Counted from the stretch's first letter, positions 40,824 through 51,623 are shown. The stretch is DNA of 64,000 bases from Corynebacterium propinquum DSM 44285 (GCF_000375525.1 NZ_AQXC01000001.1:124001-188000), one strand, 5' to 3'. Notes: generated by a model from the sequence alone, not told the origin. Numbers and translations are program-made.

Positions 40824-41915
40824 CTAGAGTTCGCGCAACTGTTTTGTCGGTGTAGATAAGTTGCGTGGCTTACCGTCCGTAATCACCAAAGTATCTTCAA
40901 TCCGCACACCTACCTTGCCCGGGATATAAATTCCTGGCTCAATCGTGAGCGTCATACCTGCTTCGATTTTGCCCTGACCGGTGTGAGCAGCTGCTGGGGC
41001 TTCATGTACATCAAGGCCAATTCCGTGCCCGGTGGAGTGGACAAAATATTCTTCATAGCCAGCCTCACGGATAATGTCGCGGCACGCGGCGTCAATATCA
41101 GCCAGCGGAGTACCAGGGGTAGCCGCCCGGACTCCAGCTTCCTGTGCTTTAAGCACAATGTCATAAATTTCCCGAGAGAAATCATCGATCTTGCCTACAG
41201 CAACAGTGCGCGTCATATCGGAATTAAACCCAGCGCGGTGTGCACCATAGTCAATTGTTACGAGATCGCCTTCTTGCAGTTCGCGATCACCTGCACCGTG
41301 GTGTGGTTTTGCGCCATTTGGGCCGCTAGCGACGATAGTGTCAAAGCTTGGGCGTTCCGCACCCAACAAACGCATACGGTATTCCAGGTCAGCAGCAATC
41401 TGACGTTCGGTGCGACCGGCGACTATTTCCCCAGCAGCAATCATATCCTCGAGTGCTTGTGAGGCTAGCTCTGCGACTCCTGTCAGACGTTCGATTTCGA
41501 CGTTGTCTTTGATTAACCGAATCTTTTCAATCATCCCGGAAACTGGCACCAGTGTCACTTCTTCTGGACACTGTTTTTCCAGTTGCTTGAACTGCTCGAT
41601 GCTGACGAAATCAGACTCCACACCAACCCGACGTGGGCCTTCTAGCTTCTGGAGCAGATCTTTTGTGATGGCACTAGTAATCGTTGCAGTAATATCAGGA
41701 ACTTCTTCTGCAATCTGTGTCGCGTAACGCCCATCCGTGCTAATAGCAGCAGATTGATCTTTCGATAACAGCACCGCACCATTGGATCCAGAGAAACCGG
41801 ATAAATACCGAACGTGGATCAGGTGAGTCACCAAAAAGTCATCGAGGCGCTCTGCTGCCATGGCTGTCGCCAATTTACGACGACGGTTGCTAAAGCGAGT
41901 ATCAGCCAATGTCAT
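40824..41915 (-). CDS. pepQ: Xaa-Pro dipeptidase / aminopeptidase P family
   Basis: Metallopeptidase that cleaves X-Pro peptides. The frame is open to 41975, but the ATG at 41913-41915 follows AAGGAG and gives 363 residues. A creatinase-like N-terminal domain (VRYLSGFSGSNGAVL near residue 34) precedes the pita-bread domain with metal ligands in VTIDYGAHRAGFNSDMTRT near residue 217, HSTGHGIGLDVHE near residue 296, LTIEPGIYIPG near residue 328 and VRIEDTLVI near residue 341. It lies between aroQ and efp. Confidence 0.94.
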   Translation of the reverse strand: MTLADTRFSNRRRKLATAMAAERLDDFLVTHLIHVRYLSGFSGSNGAVLLSKDQSAAISTDGRYATQIAEEVPDITATITSAITKDLLQKLEGPRRVGVESDFVSIEQFKQLEKQCPEEVTLVPVSGMIEKIRLIKDNVEIERLTGVAELASQALEDMIAAGEIVAGRTERQIAADLEYRMRLLGAERPSFDTIVASGPNGAKPHHGAGDRELQEGDLVTIDYGAHRAGFNSDMTRTVAVGKIDDFSREIYDIVLKAQEAGVRAATPGTPLADIDAACRDIIREAGYEEYFVHSTGHGIGLDVHEAPAAAHTGQGKIEAGMTLTIEPGIYIPGKVGVRIEDTLVITDGKPRNLSTPTKQLREL

Positions 41916-41928
41916 TGTTCTCCTTATT

Positions 41929-41956
41929 AGGCTAGTATGCTGAACCTTGTAGTCAA
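41929..41956 (-). promoter_or_regulatory. pepQ promoter
   Basis: TTGACT (41951-41956) and TAGCCT (41929-41934) on the minus strand are 16 bases apart, just before the pepQ ribosome-binding site. A perfect CCACGA-GTAA-TCGTGG inverted repeat (41957-41972) touches the upstream edge of the -35 box and may be an operator or the end of the aroQ transcript. Confidence 0.5.
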
Positions 41957-42027
41957 CCACGAGTAATCGTGGCAATTCCTATCCCCATTCAGCGTAAATT
42001 TCCACAAAGAAACTATCTTTTACGATG

Positions 42028-42483
42028 TTACGCCACATTATCTGCCCAATAACGTAACGCAGCACTATATCCAGTAATACCAAGCCCCGCGATGACACCA
42101 CGTGCAAGCGGCGACAAGTACGAGTGCCCACGAAATGCCTCTCGAGCATGCACATTGGAGATATGCACCTCGATGAATCCAGCACCGTCTGCTATTTCTG
42201 CTAGCGCATCACGCAGCGCCACCGAGGTATGGGTGAAACCACCAGGGTTAATGATTACTGGCCAGTGATGATCCGCGGCTTCGTGGACATAATCCAGTAA
42301 TTCGTGCTCAGCATTGGATTGCCGACAAATGACGTGTAAGCCATGGGCCTCGCCTTCGGCGATCAGTGCAGTTTCCACGTCACTGAGCGTCGTCGCACCG
42401 TAAATTTCGGGTTGGCGCTTGCCCAAACGATTCAAGTTAGGACCGTTCAGAACCAATACAGTGGAGCGATTATTCCCGGGCAT
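42028..42483 (-). CDS. aroQ: 3-dehydroquinate dehydratase, type II
   Basis: Third step of the shikimate pathway. The 151-residue protein has the type II signatures [18 protein letters not shown] near residue 12, with the active-site Tyr; [16 protein letters not shown] near residue 54; [17 protein letters not shown] near residue 76; and [17 protein letters not shown] near residue 100. AAAGGA precedes the ATG. It lies directly after aroB. Confidence 0.96.
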   Translation of the reverse strand: MPGNNRSTVLVLNGPNLNRLGKRQPEIYGATTLSDVETALIAEGEAHGLHVICRQSNAEHELLDYVHEAADHHWPVIINPGGFTHTSVALRDALAEIADGAGFIEVHISNVHAREAFRGHSYLSPLARGVIAGLGITGYSAALRYWADNVA

Positions 42484-42541
42484 TACGACAGTATCCTTTC
42501 AGCGGCTACAAAAATCTGGTTGTCACGCATCGATGCAGGTT

Positions 42542-43669
42542 CTATGCGCAAATTGCTTGGTACGCTGCACGCAATTCTTCATCTGAGGCATCCGGAATAC
42601 GCATACAATCGCCAATTCCCGTGATTCCTACAAACCGGGGTCTGCCTTCACGGTTTTTCTTATCCCTGTTCATAGCTGCAAGTAGTTCGTCGAAATGTCC
42701 TGGCTCATACGCCACCGGCAGTCCGACTGATTCCAAAATTCGGCGGTGCTGTTGAAGCAATGCGTCGTCGATCAACTTGCGGTTACGCGCTAAATGCGCG
42801 ACGTACATCATGCCCACCGCCACCGCGTTTCCATGGCGCCAGGCAAAATTCTCGCGCAATTCCACTGCATGGGCAAAGGTATGACCGTAGTTGAGGGTTT
42901 CCCGCAAACCTGACTCACGCAGGTCCATGCCGACGACGTTTGCTTTCACCGCTATTGAACGCGTGATCAATTCCGGCAAATAACCATCGGGGTCCAAACA
43001 AGCAAGCGGGTCATCTTCATAACGATCAATGATGACGCCATCGCTGATGAAACCAGTTTTGATGATCTCTGCTGAACCGGCAATTATCTCGTCTTCAGGG
43101 AGAGTCGTCAGACGGTCTAAGTCTACGAAGACACTGTCTGGCTCATGAAAAGCACCGACCAAATTTTTCCCATGGCCAGTATTGATTCCGGTCTTTCCAC
43201 CGACGGCTGCATCCACCATCGCGAGCAAAGTCGTCGGCACCTGGATGACCTTTATTCCTCGCATCCACGTAGCTGCAATAAACCCAGCTAGATCGGTGAC
43301 CGCACCGCCTCCAAAACCTATGATCACATCACGTCGGGAGAAATTATGCTGCGCAAGTTCGTCCCATAATTGGCCAGCGACTTCAAGAGTTTTTGCGGCT
43401 TCTGCATCTGGCACAGGGAATAAATGCACTCGCAAGCCCAGATTTTCAATCGAACGCGCAACCTGCCTGGCAGGTGCCGCCATTGTCGGTTGATGCACGA
43501 TCCCCACAGTCTGGGCTCCGGTATGCTTCGCTCTGTCCGCAATGGCATCAGTCAGACCGCGGCCAATTGTCACCTGATAAGGATTTGGGCCATTGACTTC
43601 AATTACCTCAGAACTACCCACGCTATGCTGGCGGCCTTCAGGTGACGGGGAAAACATGTTAAAACTCAT
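42542..43669 (-). CDS. aroB: 3-dehydroquinate synthase
   Basis: NAD- and zinc-dependent cyclisation of DAHP, the second shikimate-pathway step. The 375-residue protein has the glycine-rich [21 protein letters not shown] near residue 117 (quoted from G118), [20 protein letters not shown] near residue 145, the metal-site helix [16 protein letters not shown] near residue 261 and [14 protein letters not shown] near residue 281. GGAAGG lies nine bases before the ATG. It follows aroK. Confidence 0.96.
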   Translation of the reverse strand: MSFNMFSPSPEGRQHSVGSSEVIEVNGPNPYQVTIGRGLTDAIADRAKHTGAQTVGIVHQPTMAAPARQVARSIENLGLRVHLFPVPDAEAAKTLEVAGQLWDELAQHNFSRRDVIIGFGGGAVTDLAGFIAATWMRGIKVIQVPTTLLAMVDAAVGGKTGINTGHGKNLVGAFHEPDSVFVDLDRLTTLPEDEIIAGSAEIIKTGFISDGVIIDRYEDDPLACLDPDGYLPELITRSIAVKANVVGMDLRESGLRETLNYGHTFAHAVELRENFAWRHGNAVAVGMMYVAHLARNRKLIDDALLQQHRRILESVGLPVAYEPGHFDELLAAMNRDKKNREGRPRFVGITGIGDCMRIPDASDEELRAAYQAICA

Positions 43670-43704
43670 CGTTATTACTACCTTCCGGCTAAATGCACGC
43701 GATA

Positions 43705-44238
43705 TTACAAAGTTTCCAAAAAGCCCAAGATGTCTGCAACTACTTGTTGCGGACTGCGTTGATCAGTGCGGGCACGATAATCGGCAACCTCTCGATACAA
43801 CGGACGGCGTTGTGCCATCAAATTCCGGTAACGCGTATCAGCATCCTTCCCCGCAAGCAGTGGGCGTTGCTGTCGGTTATGAGGGCGCGTGGTGCGCTCA
43901 ATCCCAGTGTCATCGCTGACATCGACGAATACCACGGTCTGCTGGTCTAATAAACTGCGTGTTCCAGCGTGCGTGACTGCTCCCCCGCCAAGCGCGAGAA
44001 TCCCCGGCTCTTGTAGTGCTTCGGCGATCACCTCAGCTTCCAGTGCCCGGAAGGCTTCTTCACCGTCTTCGGCAAAAATTTCCGAACAGGTCTTGCCGGC
44101 CTTGCTCTCAATCACAAAATCGGAGTCAACAAATTGCTGATTAAGAACGCGGGCTAATCGACGACCAATCGTTGTCTTACCCGCACCGGGAGGCCCAATA
44201 AGCACGACAGACGGGCGTGAACTTTCTCCATATCCCAT
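43705..44238 (-). CDS. aroK: Shikimate kinase
   Basis: Phosphorylates shikimate at the 3-hydroxyl. The 177-residue P-loop protein has [17 protein letters not shown] near residue 13, [20 protein letters not shown] near residue 38 and [10 protein letters not shown] near residue 81, followed by the ARG-containing lid ([20 protein letters not shown]). Its ATG overlaps the aroC stop by one base (TAATG), so the two are translationally coupled. Confidence 0.96.
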   Translation of the reverse strand: MGYGESSRPSVVLIGPPGAGKTTIGRRLARVLNQQFVDSDFVIESKAGKTCSEIFAEDGEEAFRALEAEVIAEALQEPGILALGGGAVTHAGTRSLLDQQTVVFVDVSDDTGIERTTRPHNRQQRPLLAGKDADTRYRNLMAQRRPLYREVADYRARTDQRSPQQVVADILGFLETL

Positions 44239-45473
44239 TACATCTCCCCCGCTCCAGCTGTGGCATCCTCAGAGAACGCGAGTTTTTGTTCTACACGGCG
44301 TTGATAGGCCAAGAAATTACGGCGGGTTTCTACAACGCTATCGCCACCAAATTTCTCCAGCACAGCCTGTGCCAATACCAACGCCACCATTGCTTCTGCG
44401 ACAACTCCAGCAGCGGGAACTGCACACACATCGGAACGCTGGTGAATCGCGGTCGCCGCAGAACCAGTTTCCATATCGACGGACCGCAGTGCGCGTGGGA
44501 CGGTAGAAATCGGCTTCATTGCAGCTTTCAGGCGCAGCTGTTCACCATTGGTGGTGCCTCCTTCCAATCCACCAGCTCGATTCGACGCGCGCGCCAATCC
44601 CGTGTCTGTACGGATGATCTCATCATGCGACTCCGAGCCTCGGGAACGAGCCTGTGTAAACCCGTCCCCGATCTCTACTCCTTTAATAGCCTGAATACTC
44701 ATCAAAGCCCCGGCCAACCGGGAATCGAGCCGCGTCTGCCCAGAAACATGAGAGCCCAGCCCCACCGGCAAACCATCGACGACAACTTCGACGATTCCAC
44801 CTAAGGTATCGCCGGACTTCTTCGCGAATTCAATCTCCGCGATCATCGAGGCTTCAGCGTCTTTTCCAAATGCGCGCACAGGTGAAGCATCAATTGTTTC
44901 GAGATCGCCTGGTTGGGGTGCCTGACCTTCATAAGGTTGGGACGGCCCAATGGAAATCACATGCGACAAAACCTCCACGCCAAGCACCTGCCGAAGAAAA
45001 TTACGGGCAACGGTGGCGCAAGCGACGCGGGCCGCCGTTTCGCGTGCTGAAGAGCGCTCCAAAATATTGCGAGCGTCGGCATGGTCATATTTCACCATGC
45101 CGGAAAAATCTGCGTGTCCCGGACGCGGACGCGTGAGCTGTGCGCCGCGGCCTGAGTGTAGGGCTTTCGCAATATCCGGATCATTCACATCCACAGGGTT
45201 TGGGGACATGATGGTTTCCCACTTCGGCCATTCCGTGTTTCCGATCATGATGGCAATCGGACTACCCAGTGTTTTTCCGTGCCGAATACCGGCGAGCAAA
45301 CTCAACTCATCGGCTTCAAATTTCATACGAGCGCCGCGGCCATACCCCAAACGACGACGCGCGAGTTGGTACGCAATATCGTCTGCAGTGAGCTCGACGT
45401 GTGCAGGCATATTTTCCACCACAGCCACCAATGCTTGGCCATGTGATTCCCCAGCGGTAGTCCAACGAAGCAT
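44238..45473 (-). CDS. aroC: Chorismate synthase
   Basis: FMN-dependent last step of the shikimate pathway. The 411-residue protein has the N-terminal signature [19 protein letters not shown] at residues 2-20, [20 protein letters not shown] near residue 103, the [20 protein letters not shown] region near residue 132 and the C-terminal [20 protein letters not shown] near residue 344. It follows the prepilin peptidase gene by eight bases; only a weak ribosome-binding sequence is visible. Confidence 0.96.
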   Translation of the reverse strand: MLRWTTAGESHGQALVAVVENMPAHVELTADDIAYQLARRRLGYGRGARMKFEADELSLLAGIRHGKTLGSPIAIMIGNTEWPKWETIMSPNPVDVNDPDIAKALHSGRGAQLTRPRPGHADFSGMVKYDHADARNILERSSARETAARVACATVARNFLRQVLGVEVLSHVISIGPSQPYEGQAPQPGDLETIDASPVRAFGKDAEASMIAEIEFAKKSGDTLGGIVEVVVDGLPVGLGSHVSGQTRLDSRLAGALMSIQAIKGVEIGDGFTQARSRGSESHDEIIRTDTGLARASNRAGGLEGGTTNGEQLRLKAAMKPISTVPRALRSVDMETGSAATAIHQRSDVCAVPAAGVVAEAMVALVLAQAVLEKFGGDSVVETRRNFLAYQRRVEQKLAFSEDATAGAGEM

Positions 45474-45481
45474 GCCGTCTA

Positions 45482-45937
45482 TTATTCCACAAGCAGTATT
45501 GAGACCATCACAGTGGCCAGAATCATAGCTGGCCCATGTGCAACGTAGCCCCGGTTTCGAAGCATTGCAATAAGCAAGCTCAGCAATGATGCTGTTCCTG
45601 CGGCAAGTAATACGGCAAAAGCACCACCTGCCGCTGCAGCCATGATGGCAAGCGGAATTGCCAGTTTAATATCTCCACCACCAATGCCAGGTGCATGCGG
45701 TCGCCCGCATAAACGATGCCACAGCGCAGCGCTCCAAATCTGCACCAGATACAGAATTGGCCAGAGACTAGCCGCCGACAAAATTTCGGTGGTATTAGGG
45801 TGCTGAAACGCCCATCCAAGAGCACATGCTGCGGCCGGAAGTGTCAGAAAATTTGGCAAGCGGTGGGCTTTTAAGTCATAGCCGACCAAGGCACACGCCC
45901 ACAGAAAAATAGCAAATACTACGAAAAATCCCCCCAT
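45482..45937 (-). CDS. Short A24-family prepilin peptidase
   Basis: Membrane aspartyl protease of the type IV prepilin peptidase family, 151 residues with four or five hydrophobic segments. The two catalytic aspartates are D21 in [11 protein letters not shown] and D89 in the GIGGGDIK motif. The N-terminal methylation domain of full-length PilD enzymes is absent, as in many actinobacterial and archaeal forms. It lies between aroE and aroC; C. glutamicum has a similar gene in its aro cluster. No pilin or pilus-assembly gene is in the window, so its substrate is unknown. Its start lacks a clear ribosome-binding site. Confidence 0.85.
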   Translation of the reverse strand: MGGFFVVFAIFLWACALVGYDLKAHRLPNFLTLPAAACALGWAFQHPNTTEILSAASLWPILYLVQIWSAALWHRLCGRPHAPGIGGGDIKLAIPLAIMAAAAGGAFAVLLAAGTASLLSLLIAMLRNRGYVAHGPAMILATVMVSILLVE

Positions 45938-45946
45938 GCCTGCTAA

Positions 45947-45986
45947 CGCTACCGAAGAATCCTCGTGTAGGGGAATTTCCGTAGCG
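45947..45986 (-). repeat. Inverted repeat before the prepilin peptidase gene
   Basis: A ten-base inverted repeat with one mismatch (CGCTACCGAA at 45947-45956, TTCCGTAGCG at 45977-45986) with a 20-base loop lies ten bases before the prepilin peptidase ATG and 50 bases after the aroE stop. It could be an attenuator or weak terminator between the two genes. Confidence 0.45.
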
Positions 45987-46035
45987 CCGCCCTACCCGTA
46001 AGTCAGAAAACCGACAACCCCGAAAGCAACAATTC

Positions 46036-46920
46036 TTATGGTTTCTGAGAATTCAACTCTCTATCGAGCGCAGCCCACATTTCTTCTTTCGGGGCAGGAA
46101 GCCCTGTGAAGAGTCTAAATTGGCCAAAGGCCTGGTGTGCCAGCATGACATGCCCGCCAACGCTGCGATGCCCATTGGATGCTGCCTGAATCGTCAATGG
46201 AGTCGGCCAGGGGTCATAAATGACATCAAGGACTGGTGCGTGGGCCAGACGCCGTTCGTGACCGGCTACAGCGTCTGCGGGCACTGTAGAAATAATAGCG
46301 TCGCAGTCTTCTAATGAGTCTTCCCAAGTAGCGATATTCCATGCCACTCCCATGGACTCGGCGAGCGGCGCCCACTCGCTGCTACGATCACTGCGGTTAA
46401 CGATGGTGACTTCCCGAACTCCCAACGTACCCAGAGCCCACAGGACCGGCCGTGACGTACCGCCAGAACCCAGGACCACAACATGCTCTAACGAGCCACT
46501 GTTGTTCGGAAATAATTCCCCGAGTGCTCCAAGTACTCCGTCGCCATCCGTATTATCGGCAAACCACCCGCCATCACGTCGCACCAGGGTGTTTGCGGTG
46601 CCAATCATGTTGGCACGACCGCTGACGTGATCAGCAAGTTGCAGGGCTTCAAATTTTCCTGGCATCGTAACAGAAAATCCGCGGTACGAGCCATCAGCTT
46701 GTGCCACAAAATCGGCCAGCCGTCCCTTGCCTACTTCACAGCGATCATAGTGCCAGCCATTCAGGCCAAGCGCACGATATCCGGCATTGTGCAACACCGG
46801 CGATAGCGAATGAGCTACCGGACTACCAAGTACCGCAACGCGATGAGGTACATCCCGTTCCGAATCATTCGGAAACTGAAAGTCCGAGTTAGCACTCGAC
46901 GCAGCTTGGATCCTATTCAT
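46036..46920 (-). CDS. aroE: Shikimate dehydrogenase
   Basis: NADPH-dependent reduction of 3-dehydroshikimate. From the ATG at 46918-46920, which overlaps the mltG stop by eight bases, the product has 294 residues; an in-frame ATG at 46959 is an alternative. Motifs are VLGSPVAHSLSPVLHNAGYR near residue 30, the catalytic Lys in FSVTMPGKFEAL near residue 80, ADNTDGDGVLGAL near residue 117 and the nucleotide loop VVLGSGGTSRPVLWAL near residue 146. It belongs to the aroE-aroC-aroK-aroB-aroQ run. Confidence 0.94.
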   Translation of the reverse strand: MNRIQAASSANSDFQFPNDSERDVPHRVAVLGSPVAHSLSPVLHNAGYRALGLNGWHYDRCEVGKGRLADFVAQADGSYRGFSVTMPGKFEALQLADHVSGRANMIGTANTLVRRDGGWFADNTDGDGVLGALGELFPNNSGSLEHVVVLGSGGTSRPVLWALGTLGVREVTIVNRSDRSSEWAPLAESMGVAWNIATWEDSLEDCDAIISTVPADAVAGHERRLAHAPVLDVIYDPWPTPLTIQAASNGHRSVGGHVMLAHQAFGQFRLFTGLPAPKEEMWAALDRELNSQKP

Positions 46921-48112
46921 GATGGTCCAGGATTCCGGATTCGAGTGCACGATCGACATCTTCTAAATGTTCTTCAAAGGTATCGTTGAACACCGTGGTG
47001 CCTTGTTCATCGACGGTGACGAAAAACAGCCAATTTCCTTCAGCTGGATGTTCCATGGCATGCAACGCTCCATCCGAGGGCGCTGCAATCGGTGTGGCCG
47101 GTAGCCCATCCATTGCGTAAGTATTCCATGGGGTCTTTCGCGCACGGTCTTCATCAGTGGTTGCGAGTTCGACGTCGTCTAGTCCGTAGTTGACAGTAGA
47201 ATCGAATTCCAAGCGCATAGGTTCATCCAGGCGATTAAGAATGACGCGTGCAACCTTATCGAAATCACCTGCCGGTGCCTCCCGCTCAACCAGCGAAGCT
47301 GCGATAAGCAAATCATAAGGCGCTAGATCAATCGCACGAGCCCTCTCAACAATATTCGAGTCGTTATAGCGCTTAGTCGTCCGCGTAACCAGATCAGTCA
47401 AGATCTCTTCTGCGTCCATATTCGGATCAATGACATATTGTCCGGGAGCGATCAACCCCTCGAGGCGTTTCGGATCAGAACCTTGCTCACGTACACGCTC
47501 CAGCGCCCATTCGGGTGCACCAAGATCTGCAGGATCGGTGTTAGCAGCTACCGATTCCAACTCCTGTGTGCTCACACACTGACTGTCATCGCCACCAGAG
47601 CAACTGACTTTGGAAATTTGCGTGTAAATACCTTCACGGATGTTTCCACCCTTAACATTCACATCGTGCAGAGTGGTGCCACCGTGCACATCAAGTAGCT
47701 CTACTTGTTTATCGGGGTTCAGCAATGCCGCCACCGCAGCCTGGGCGCTCATTTCTTCTTCCAAACGGTAGAAACCAGGTTGCACGTTACCGGCATCAGG
47801 ATTGCTGGCCGCGGCAGTCTGGAAGACCGAATCCGACGCCACAATTCCGCGCTCTTCTAGCTCCGGTCCAAGCGATGAAATCGAATCGCCTTCTTTAATC
47901 TGCACCATAGCCACGACACCGTTACCGTCGCCGTCGAAGTCATCCACTGCGGCGCCTCCTCGGTTGCCGGATATGACGTTGAATGCAATATAGGCACTCA
48001 CTCCGATAATCAGGATGAAAGAGGCGATTAGCACAGCAAGACCCCGTTGCCGACGTTTCACATATTTGGGATCAATGCTGCGTCTTACGCGCACGCGCGT
48101 CTGTGTGCTCAT
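46913..48112 (-). CDS. mltG: Endolytic murein transglycosylase MltG (YceG-like)
   Basis: Membrane-anchored lytic transglycosylase that cleaves nascent peptidoglycan strands. The frame is open to 48226, but the ATG at 48110-48112 follows AGAAGAG and gives 399 residues starting with a basic cytosolic segment and one membrane helix (about residues 22-46). The YceG domain follows, with the catalytic Glu in IAASLVEREAP near residue 277, STVNYGLDDVE near residue 308 and WNTYAMDGLPATPIAAPS near residue 334. Two cysteines in the middle could form an external disulfide. Confidence 0.94.
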   Translation of the reverse strand: MSTQTRVRVRRSIDPKYVKRRQRGLAVLIASFILIIGVSAYIAFNVISGNRGGAAVDDFDGDGNGVVAMVQIKEGDSISSLGPELEERGIVASDSVFQTAAASNPDAGNVQPGFYRLEEEMSAQAAVAALLNPDKQVELLDVHGGTTLHDVNVKGGNIREGIYTQISKVSCSGGDDSQCVSTQELESVAANTDPADLGAPEWALERVREQGSDPKRLEGLIAPGQYVIDPNMDAEEILTDLVTRTTKRYNDSNIVERARAIDLAPYDLLIAASLVEREAPAGDFDKVARVILNRLDEPMRLEFDSTVNYGLDDVELATTDEDRARKTPWNTYAMDGLPATPIAAPSDGALHAMEHPAEGNWLFFVTVDEQGTTVFNDTFEEHLEDVDRALESGILDHHE

Positions 48113-48137
48113 GTGTGTTATCTCTTCTTTATTCGGG

Positions 48138-48674
48138 TTAGTTCGGAGAGTCGTTCTCACGCTGACGTGCCAATACGCGTGAATCCAACCACGATTGCAA
48201 AATTTCCACGGCGGCTGCCTGGTCAATCACCGATCGGCCGGCCTTTTCTGATACTCCAGATGCTCGTAACGCCTGGGTTGCAGCTACCGTCGTCAAACGC
48301 TCGTCGGCAAACACTACGGGAATAGTAGAACCTGTGTTACGCAGACGGCGTCGGATACGAAATGCAATTTCTTTCGCGTGCTTGACGCTCTTTGAGCCAT
48401 GCGCCTGCAAATCTCGGGGCAAACCTACCACGACTTCGACAGCATCATAATCCGAGATAAGCTCCAGAATCCGATCGATGTCTTCCTGGTCCCGATCCTT
48501 AAATCCAGTTTCTCGCTGTACCGTCTCCACAGGAAATGCCAAGGTAGCTTCTCTATTGGACGCGGCAACACCGATGCGGACTGTACCAACATCAATGCCG
48601 ATGCGCCGCCCCTCGATAACTTGGGAATGCCGAGGCGAATCAACGCTGGGAGCGTTTGGCTCGAGTTTGCTCAC
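48138..48674 (-). CDS. ruvX: Holliday junction resolvase-like protein RuvX (YqgF)
   Basis: RNase H-fold protein; homologues act in 16S rRNA 5'-end maturation and are proposed Holliday junction resolvases. The frame is open to 48827, but the GTG at 48672-48674 follows GGGAG at good spacing and gives 178 residues. Motifs are [20 protein letters not shown] near residue 23, [20 protein letters not shown] near residue 81 and [18 protein letters not shown] near residue 119. It lies upstream of mltG, the usual partner, and downstream of alaS. Confidence 0.93.
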   Translation of the reverse strand: MSKLEPNAPSVDSPRHSQVIEGRRIGIDVGTVRIGVAASNREATLAFPVETVQRETGFKDRDQEDIDRILELISDYDAVEVVVGLPRDLQAHGSKSVKHAKEIAFRIRRRLRNTGSTIPVVFADERLTTVAATQALRASGVSEKAGRSVIDQAAAVEILQSWLDSRVLARQRENDSPN

Positions 48675-48750
48675 GTATGCGATCTCCCTTTCCATTCCCG
48701 AAATAGTATTAGCGATTACGGCACGCGCCACGTGACGCTGCAGGCAAAAA

Positions 48751-48816
48751 CCTGCCGATGCTCCGTTGTGCTCGCTTATTCTATAACTAAACGATAACAA
48801 ATCGGCGATCGGCAGG
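48751..48816 (-). repeat. Terminator-like inverted repeat between alaS and ruvX
   Basis: In the direction of transcription CCTGCCGAT (48808-48816) is followed 48 bases later by ATCGGCAGG (48751-48759) and then TTTTT. The second arm can alternatively pair with CCTGC just after the T-run, forming a small hairpin. A TATAGAAT sequence (48778-48785) in the loop might be a -10 region for ruvX. The 164-base gap holds nothing else recognised. Confidence 0.5.
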
Positions 48817-48838
48817 CGCAAAAGCAAACCTTGGCATG

Positions 48839-51511
48839 CTATGCCCGAGAAATTTCGTCACGCAACGCTGCAAAACCTTGCTCAATTCCGGCTGCTTGGC
48901 TGCCGGACCCCTGAGCCATGTCTGACTTACCGCCGCCTTTACCGCCGACATATCCCCCAAAAATCGACACCAAGCTACCTGCCGCCAAACCCTTGTCGAC
49001 CGCTTCTGGGTTTAGCGCAACCACAAACGGCACTTTCCCAGCATTGTCTGCAGCCAAGACTACGACCGCTGGACGGCCTTGCATCCGGTTACGGATATCT
49101 GCCGCAATAGAACGAAGCTGACCACCATTAACCTCTGACGGAAGCTGTGCGTTCACTACAGCAACACCGTTAACCTCAACCGCATCATTAGCGTATTCCG
49201 CGGCTTTAGCAGCCATTTGCTGTTGCCGCAGCGCGGTAACCTGCTTTTCCGCTTCTTTCAACTTCCGCGTCAAGGTCTCGATGCGCTCGGGCACCTCATT
49301 CGGCTTCGCCTTCAGCGACTGTGCCACGCCATGGGCAAGGGCAGCCTCTTGTGAGAAGTAGCGGAAGGCATCCAAACCGGAATAGGCCTCAATGCGCCGC
49401 GCCCCAGAGCCAACCGATGATTCACCGAGTACAGAGACCGGACCAATCTGCGATGAGTGACTGACGTGGGTACCGCCGCATAACTCAGTCGAAAAAGGAC
49501 CGGCGATTTCTACGACACGCACTCGCTCGCCATAATTTTCACCAAACAAGGCGAGAGCACCCATATCCTTCGCATGATCAAGCGAGGTTTCTAGCGTATT
49601 AACCTGGTAATCAGCGTCGACTACCTGGTTGGTGATCGTCGCAATTTCCTCCAATTGACCAGGGCTCAACTGCTCCGTGTAGTTGAAGTCAAAACGCAAA
49701 TATCCCGGTCGGTTCATAGATCCAGCCTGCACAGCAGTCGGCCCCAAAACCTCACGCAGCGCACCGTGAATCAGGTGCGTGGCGGTATGCGCTTGGCGTG
49801 CTCCGTGGCGCCATTTTTGGTCATATTCTGCGGTTGCCGTTTGTCCGATCTCTAGTGATCCCCCAAGCAACTGCCCCCGGTGCACCCACAGTTTCTTGGC
49901 GATCTTTTGTACGTCGGTAACTTCTACCGTGGCATCACCCGCGGTAATCGTGCCCCGATCAGCCAACTGGCCACCCGATTCTGCATACATCGGGGTAACA
50001 TCCAAAATGACTTCGACGTTATCGCCGCTGTGGGCCGTCGTCACGGATTGGCCATCGCGTACTAACCCAATAATCGTCGAATTGGTTGCCTGCTCCGAAT
50101 AGCCAGCAAATTCTGTCGGCTGGTTGTCAACCCATTCGCGGTACACAGACTCGTCGGCATGAGTATTCTTCTTAGCCTTGTTATCTGCCTTCGCGCGAGC
50201 CTTTTGCTCTGCCATTGCCGTCTCGAAGCCGTCCATGTCGACCTCAAGGCCCGCTTCTGCTGCCATCTCCATGGTGAGGTCGATGGGGAAACCATAGGTA
50301 TCGTGCAGCAAGAAGGCATCGGCACCAGTCAGGACCTTCTCGCCGCGCTTGTTGAGTTGTTGTGCGGTTTCGTCGAAACGACTGGTTCCCGATTCCAAAG
50401 TCTTCAAAAACGCACGCTCTTCAGCGGATGAGACCGCGAGAATGCGCTCTCGGCTCTCAGCAATTTCTGGATACGACGGCTCCATCGTGTCCATGACCGT
50501 CGACATGAAGGTCTTGATGGTCTCGCCTTGAGCCCCGAGCAAGCGAGCAGAACGGATAATACGTCGCAATAAACGACGCAAAATATAACCCCGCCCCTCA
50601 TTCGACGGCGTGACTCCATCCAAAACCAGCATCATCGCAGTGCGCGAGTGATCAGCAATCACGCGGAAGCGGACATCGTTATCTTGCTCGGCCCCATAGG
50701 AGGCGCCGGTCAACTTTTCAGCGGCAGTAATTACTGGTCGCAACAGATCGGTTTCATAGACATTGTCGACACCCTGCAGCAAGCACGCCAAACGCTCAAT
50801 CCCTAGACCGGTATCGATGTTTTTCGCAGGAAGCTCCCCGAGGATCTCGAAGTCGCCTTTGCCTGACCCGGTCGATTCTCCGCGTTCATATTGCATGAAC
50901 ACGAGGTTCCAAATTTCCATGTACCGGTGTTCGTCGGCGGATGGCCCGCCTTCCGCGCCATATTCTGGGCCTCGGTCATAATAAATCTCGGAACACGGAC
51001 CGCAAGGTCCCGGAACCCCCATGTGCCAGTAGTTATCTTCCACGCCCATGCGCTGAATGCGTTCGTCTGGCACGCCGATCACCTTGTTCCAGATCTCAGC
51101 GGCCTCGTCATCGGTTTCATACACGGTGACCCACAAACGTTCTGGGTCAAGCCCCAAGCCGCCGTCGGCAAGCGGATTTGTCAACAGCGCCCAAGCGTTG
51201 GAAATTGCGCCTTCTTTGAAGTATTGGCCGAACGAGAAGTTTCCCGCCATCTGGAAAAAAGTATTGTGCCGGGTAGTGATACCGACTTCATCGATATCCA
51301 GGGTGCGCACGCATTTCTGGATCGAAGTGGCCGTACCATTTTCGTACGGAGGGTTTTGCTGCCCCAAGAAATACGGCTTAAAAGGAACCATACCTGCATT
51401 GACGAACAGCAGGTTGGGATCGTCTAGGATCAACGAGGCACTCGGTACCACTTCGTGGCCTCGTTTGGCGAAGTGCTGGGTAAAACGATCTCTAATTTCG
51501 TGGGTTTGCAC
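48839..51511 (-). CDS. alaS: Alanyl-tRNA synthetase
   Basis: Charges tRNA-Ala and edits mischarged Ser and Gly. The 890-residue protein has the class II catalytic domain ([20 protein letters not shown] at the start, [11 protein letters not shown] near residue 41, [22 protein letters not shown] region near residue 82), the tRNA-recognition domain, the editing site with [16 protein letters not shown] near residue 566 and the zinc site in [13 protein letters not shown] near residue 671, and a C-terminal oligomerisation domain. The start is GTG with AAAAGGA upstream. It follows rarA after 132 bases. Confidence 0.97.
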   Translation of the reverse strand: MQTHEIRDRFTQHFAKRGHEVVPSASLILDDPNLLFVNAGMVPFKPYFLGQQNPPYENGTATSIQKCVRTLDIDEVGITTRHNTFFQMAGNFSFGQYFKEGAISNAWALLTNPLADGGLGLDPERLWVTVYETDDEAAEIWNKVIGVPDERIQRMGVEDNYWHMGVPGPCGPCSEIYYDRGPEYGAEGGPSADEHRYMEIWNLVFMQYERGESTGSGKGDFEILGELPAKNIDTGLGIERLACLLQGVDNVYETDLLRPVITAAEKLTGASYGAEQDNDVRFRVIADHSRTAMMLVLDGVTPSNEGRGYILRRLLRRIIRSARLLGAQGETIKTFMSTVMDTMEPSYPEIAESRERILAVSSAEERAFLKTLESGTSRFDETAQQLNKRGEKVLTGADAFLLHDTYGFPIDLTMEMAAEAGLEVDMDGFETAMAEQKARAKADNKAKKNTHADESVYREWVDNQPTEFAGYSEQATNSTIIGLVRDGQSVTTAHSGDNVEVILDVTPMYAESGGQLADRGTITAGDATVEVTDVQKIAKKLWVHRGQLLGGSLEIGQTATAEYDQKWRHGARQAHTATHLIHGALREVLGPTAVQAGSMNRPGYLRFDFNYTEQLSPGQLEEIATITNQVVDADYQVNTLETSLDHAKDMGALALFGENYGERVRVVEIAGPFSTELCGGTHVSHSSQIGPVSVLGESSVGSGARRIEAYSGLDAFRYFSQEAALAHGVAQSLKAKPNEVPERIETLTRKLKEAEKQVTALRQQQMAAKAAEYANDAVEVNGVAVVNAQLPSEVNGGQLRSIAADIRNRMQGRPAVVVLAADNAGKVPFVVALNPEAVDKGLAAGSLVSIFGGYVGGKGGGKSDMAQGSGSQAAGIEQGFAALRDEISRA

Positions 51512-51539
51512 TATGTCTATTCCTTTTCGTTACTAACAC

Positions 51540-51623
51540 GCTGAACACAGCACTCGGCGCATGCTGTATAACTTGCACACTGCATATTCTGTACTTTGCC
51601 GCTAATACGTTCAGCACCGAGTG
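51540..51623 (-). promoter_or_regulatory. Interleaved inverted repeats in the alaS leader
   Basis: Two seven-base pairs of complementary sequence occur in crossed order: GCTGAAC (51540-51546) with GTTCAGC (51609-51615), and CACTCGG (51551-51557) with CCGAGTG (51617-51623). As RNA they could form a pseudoknot or two competing hairpins; as DNA they could be two protein sites. A TATACA hexamer lies between them. No T-box hallmark was found. Confidence 0.45.
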
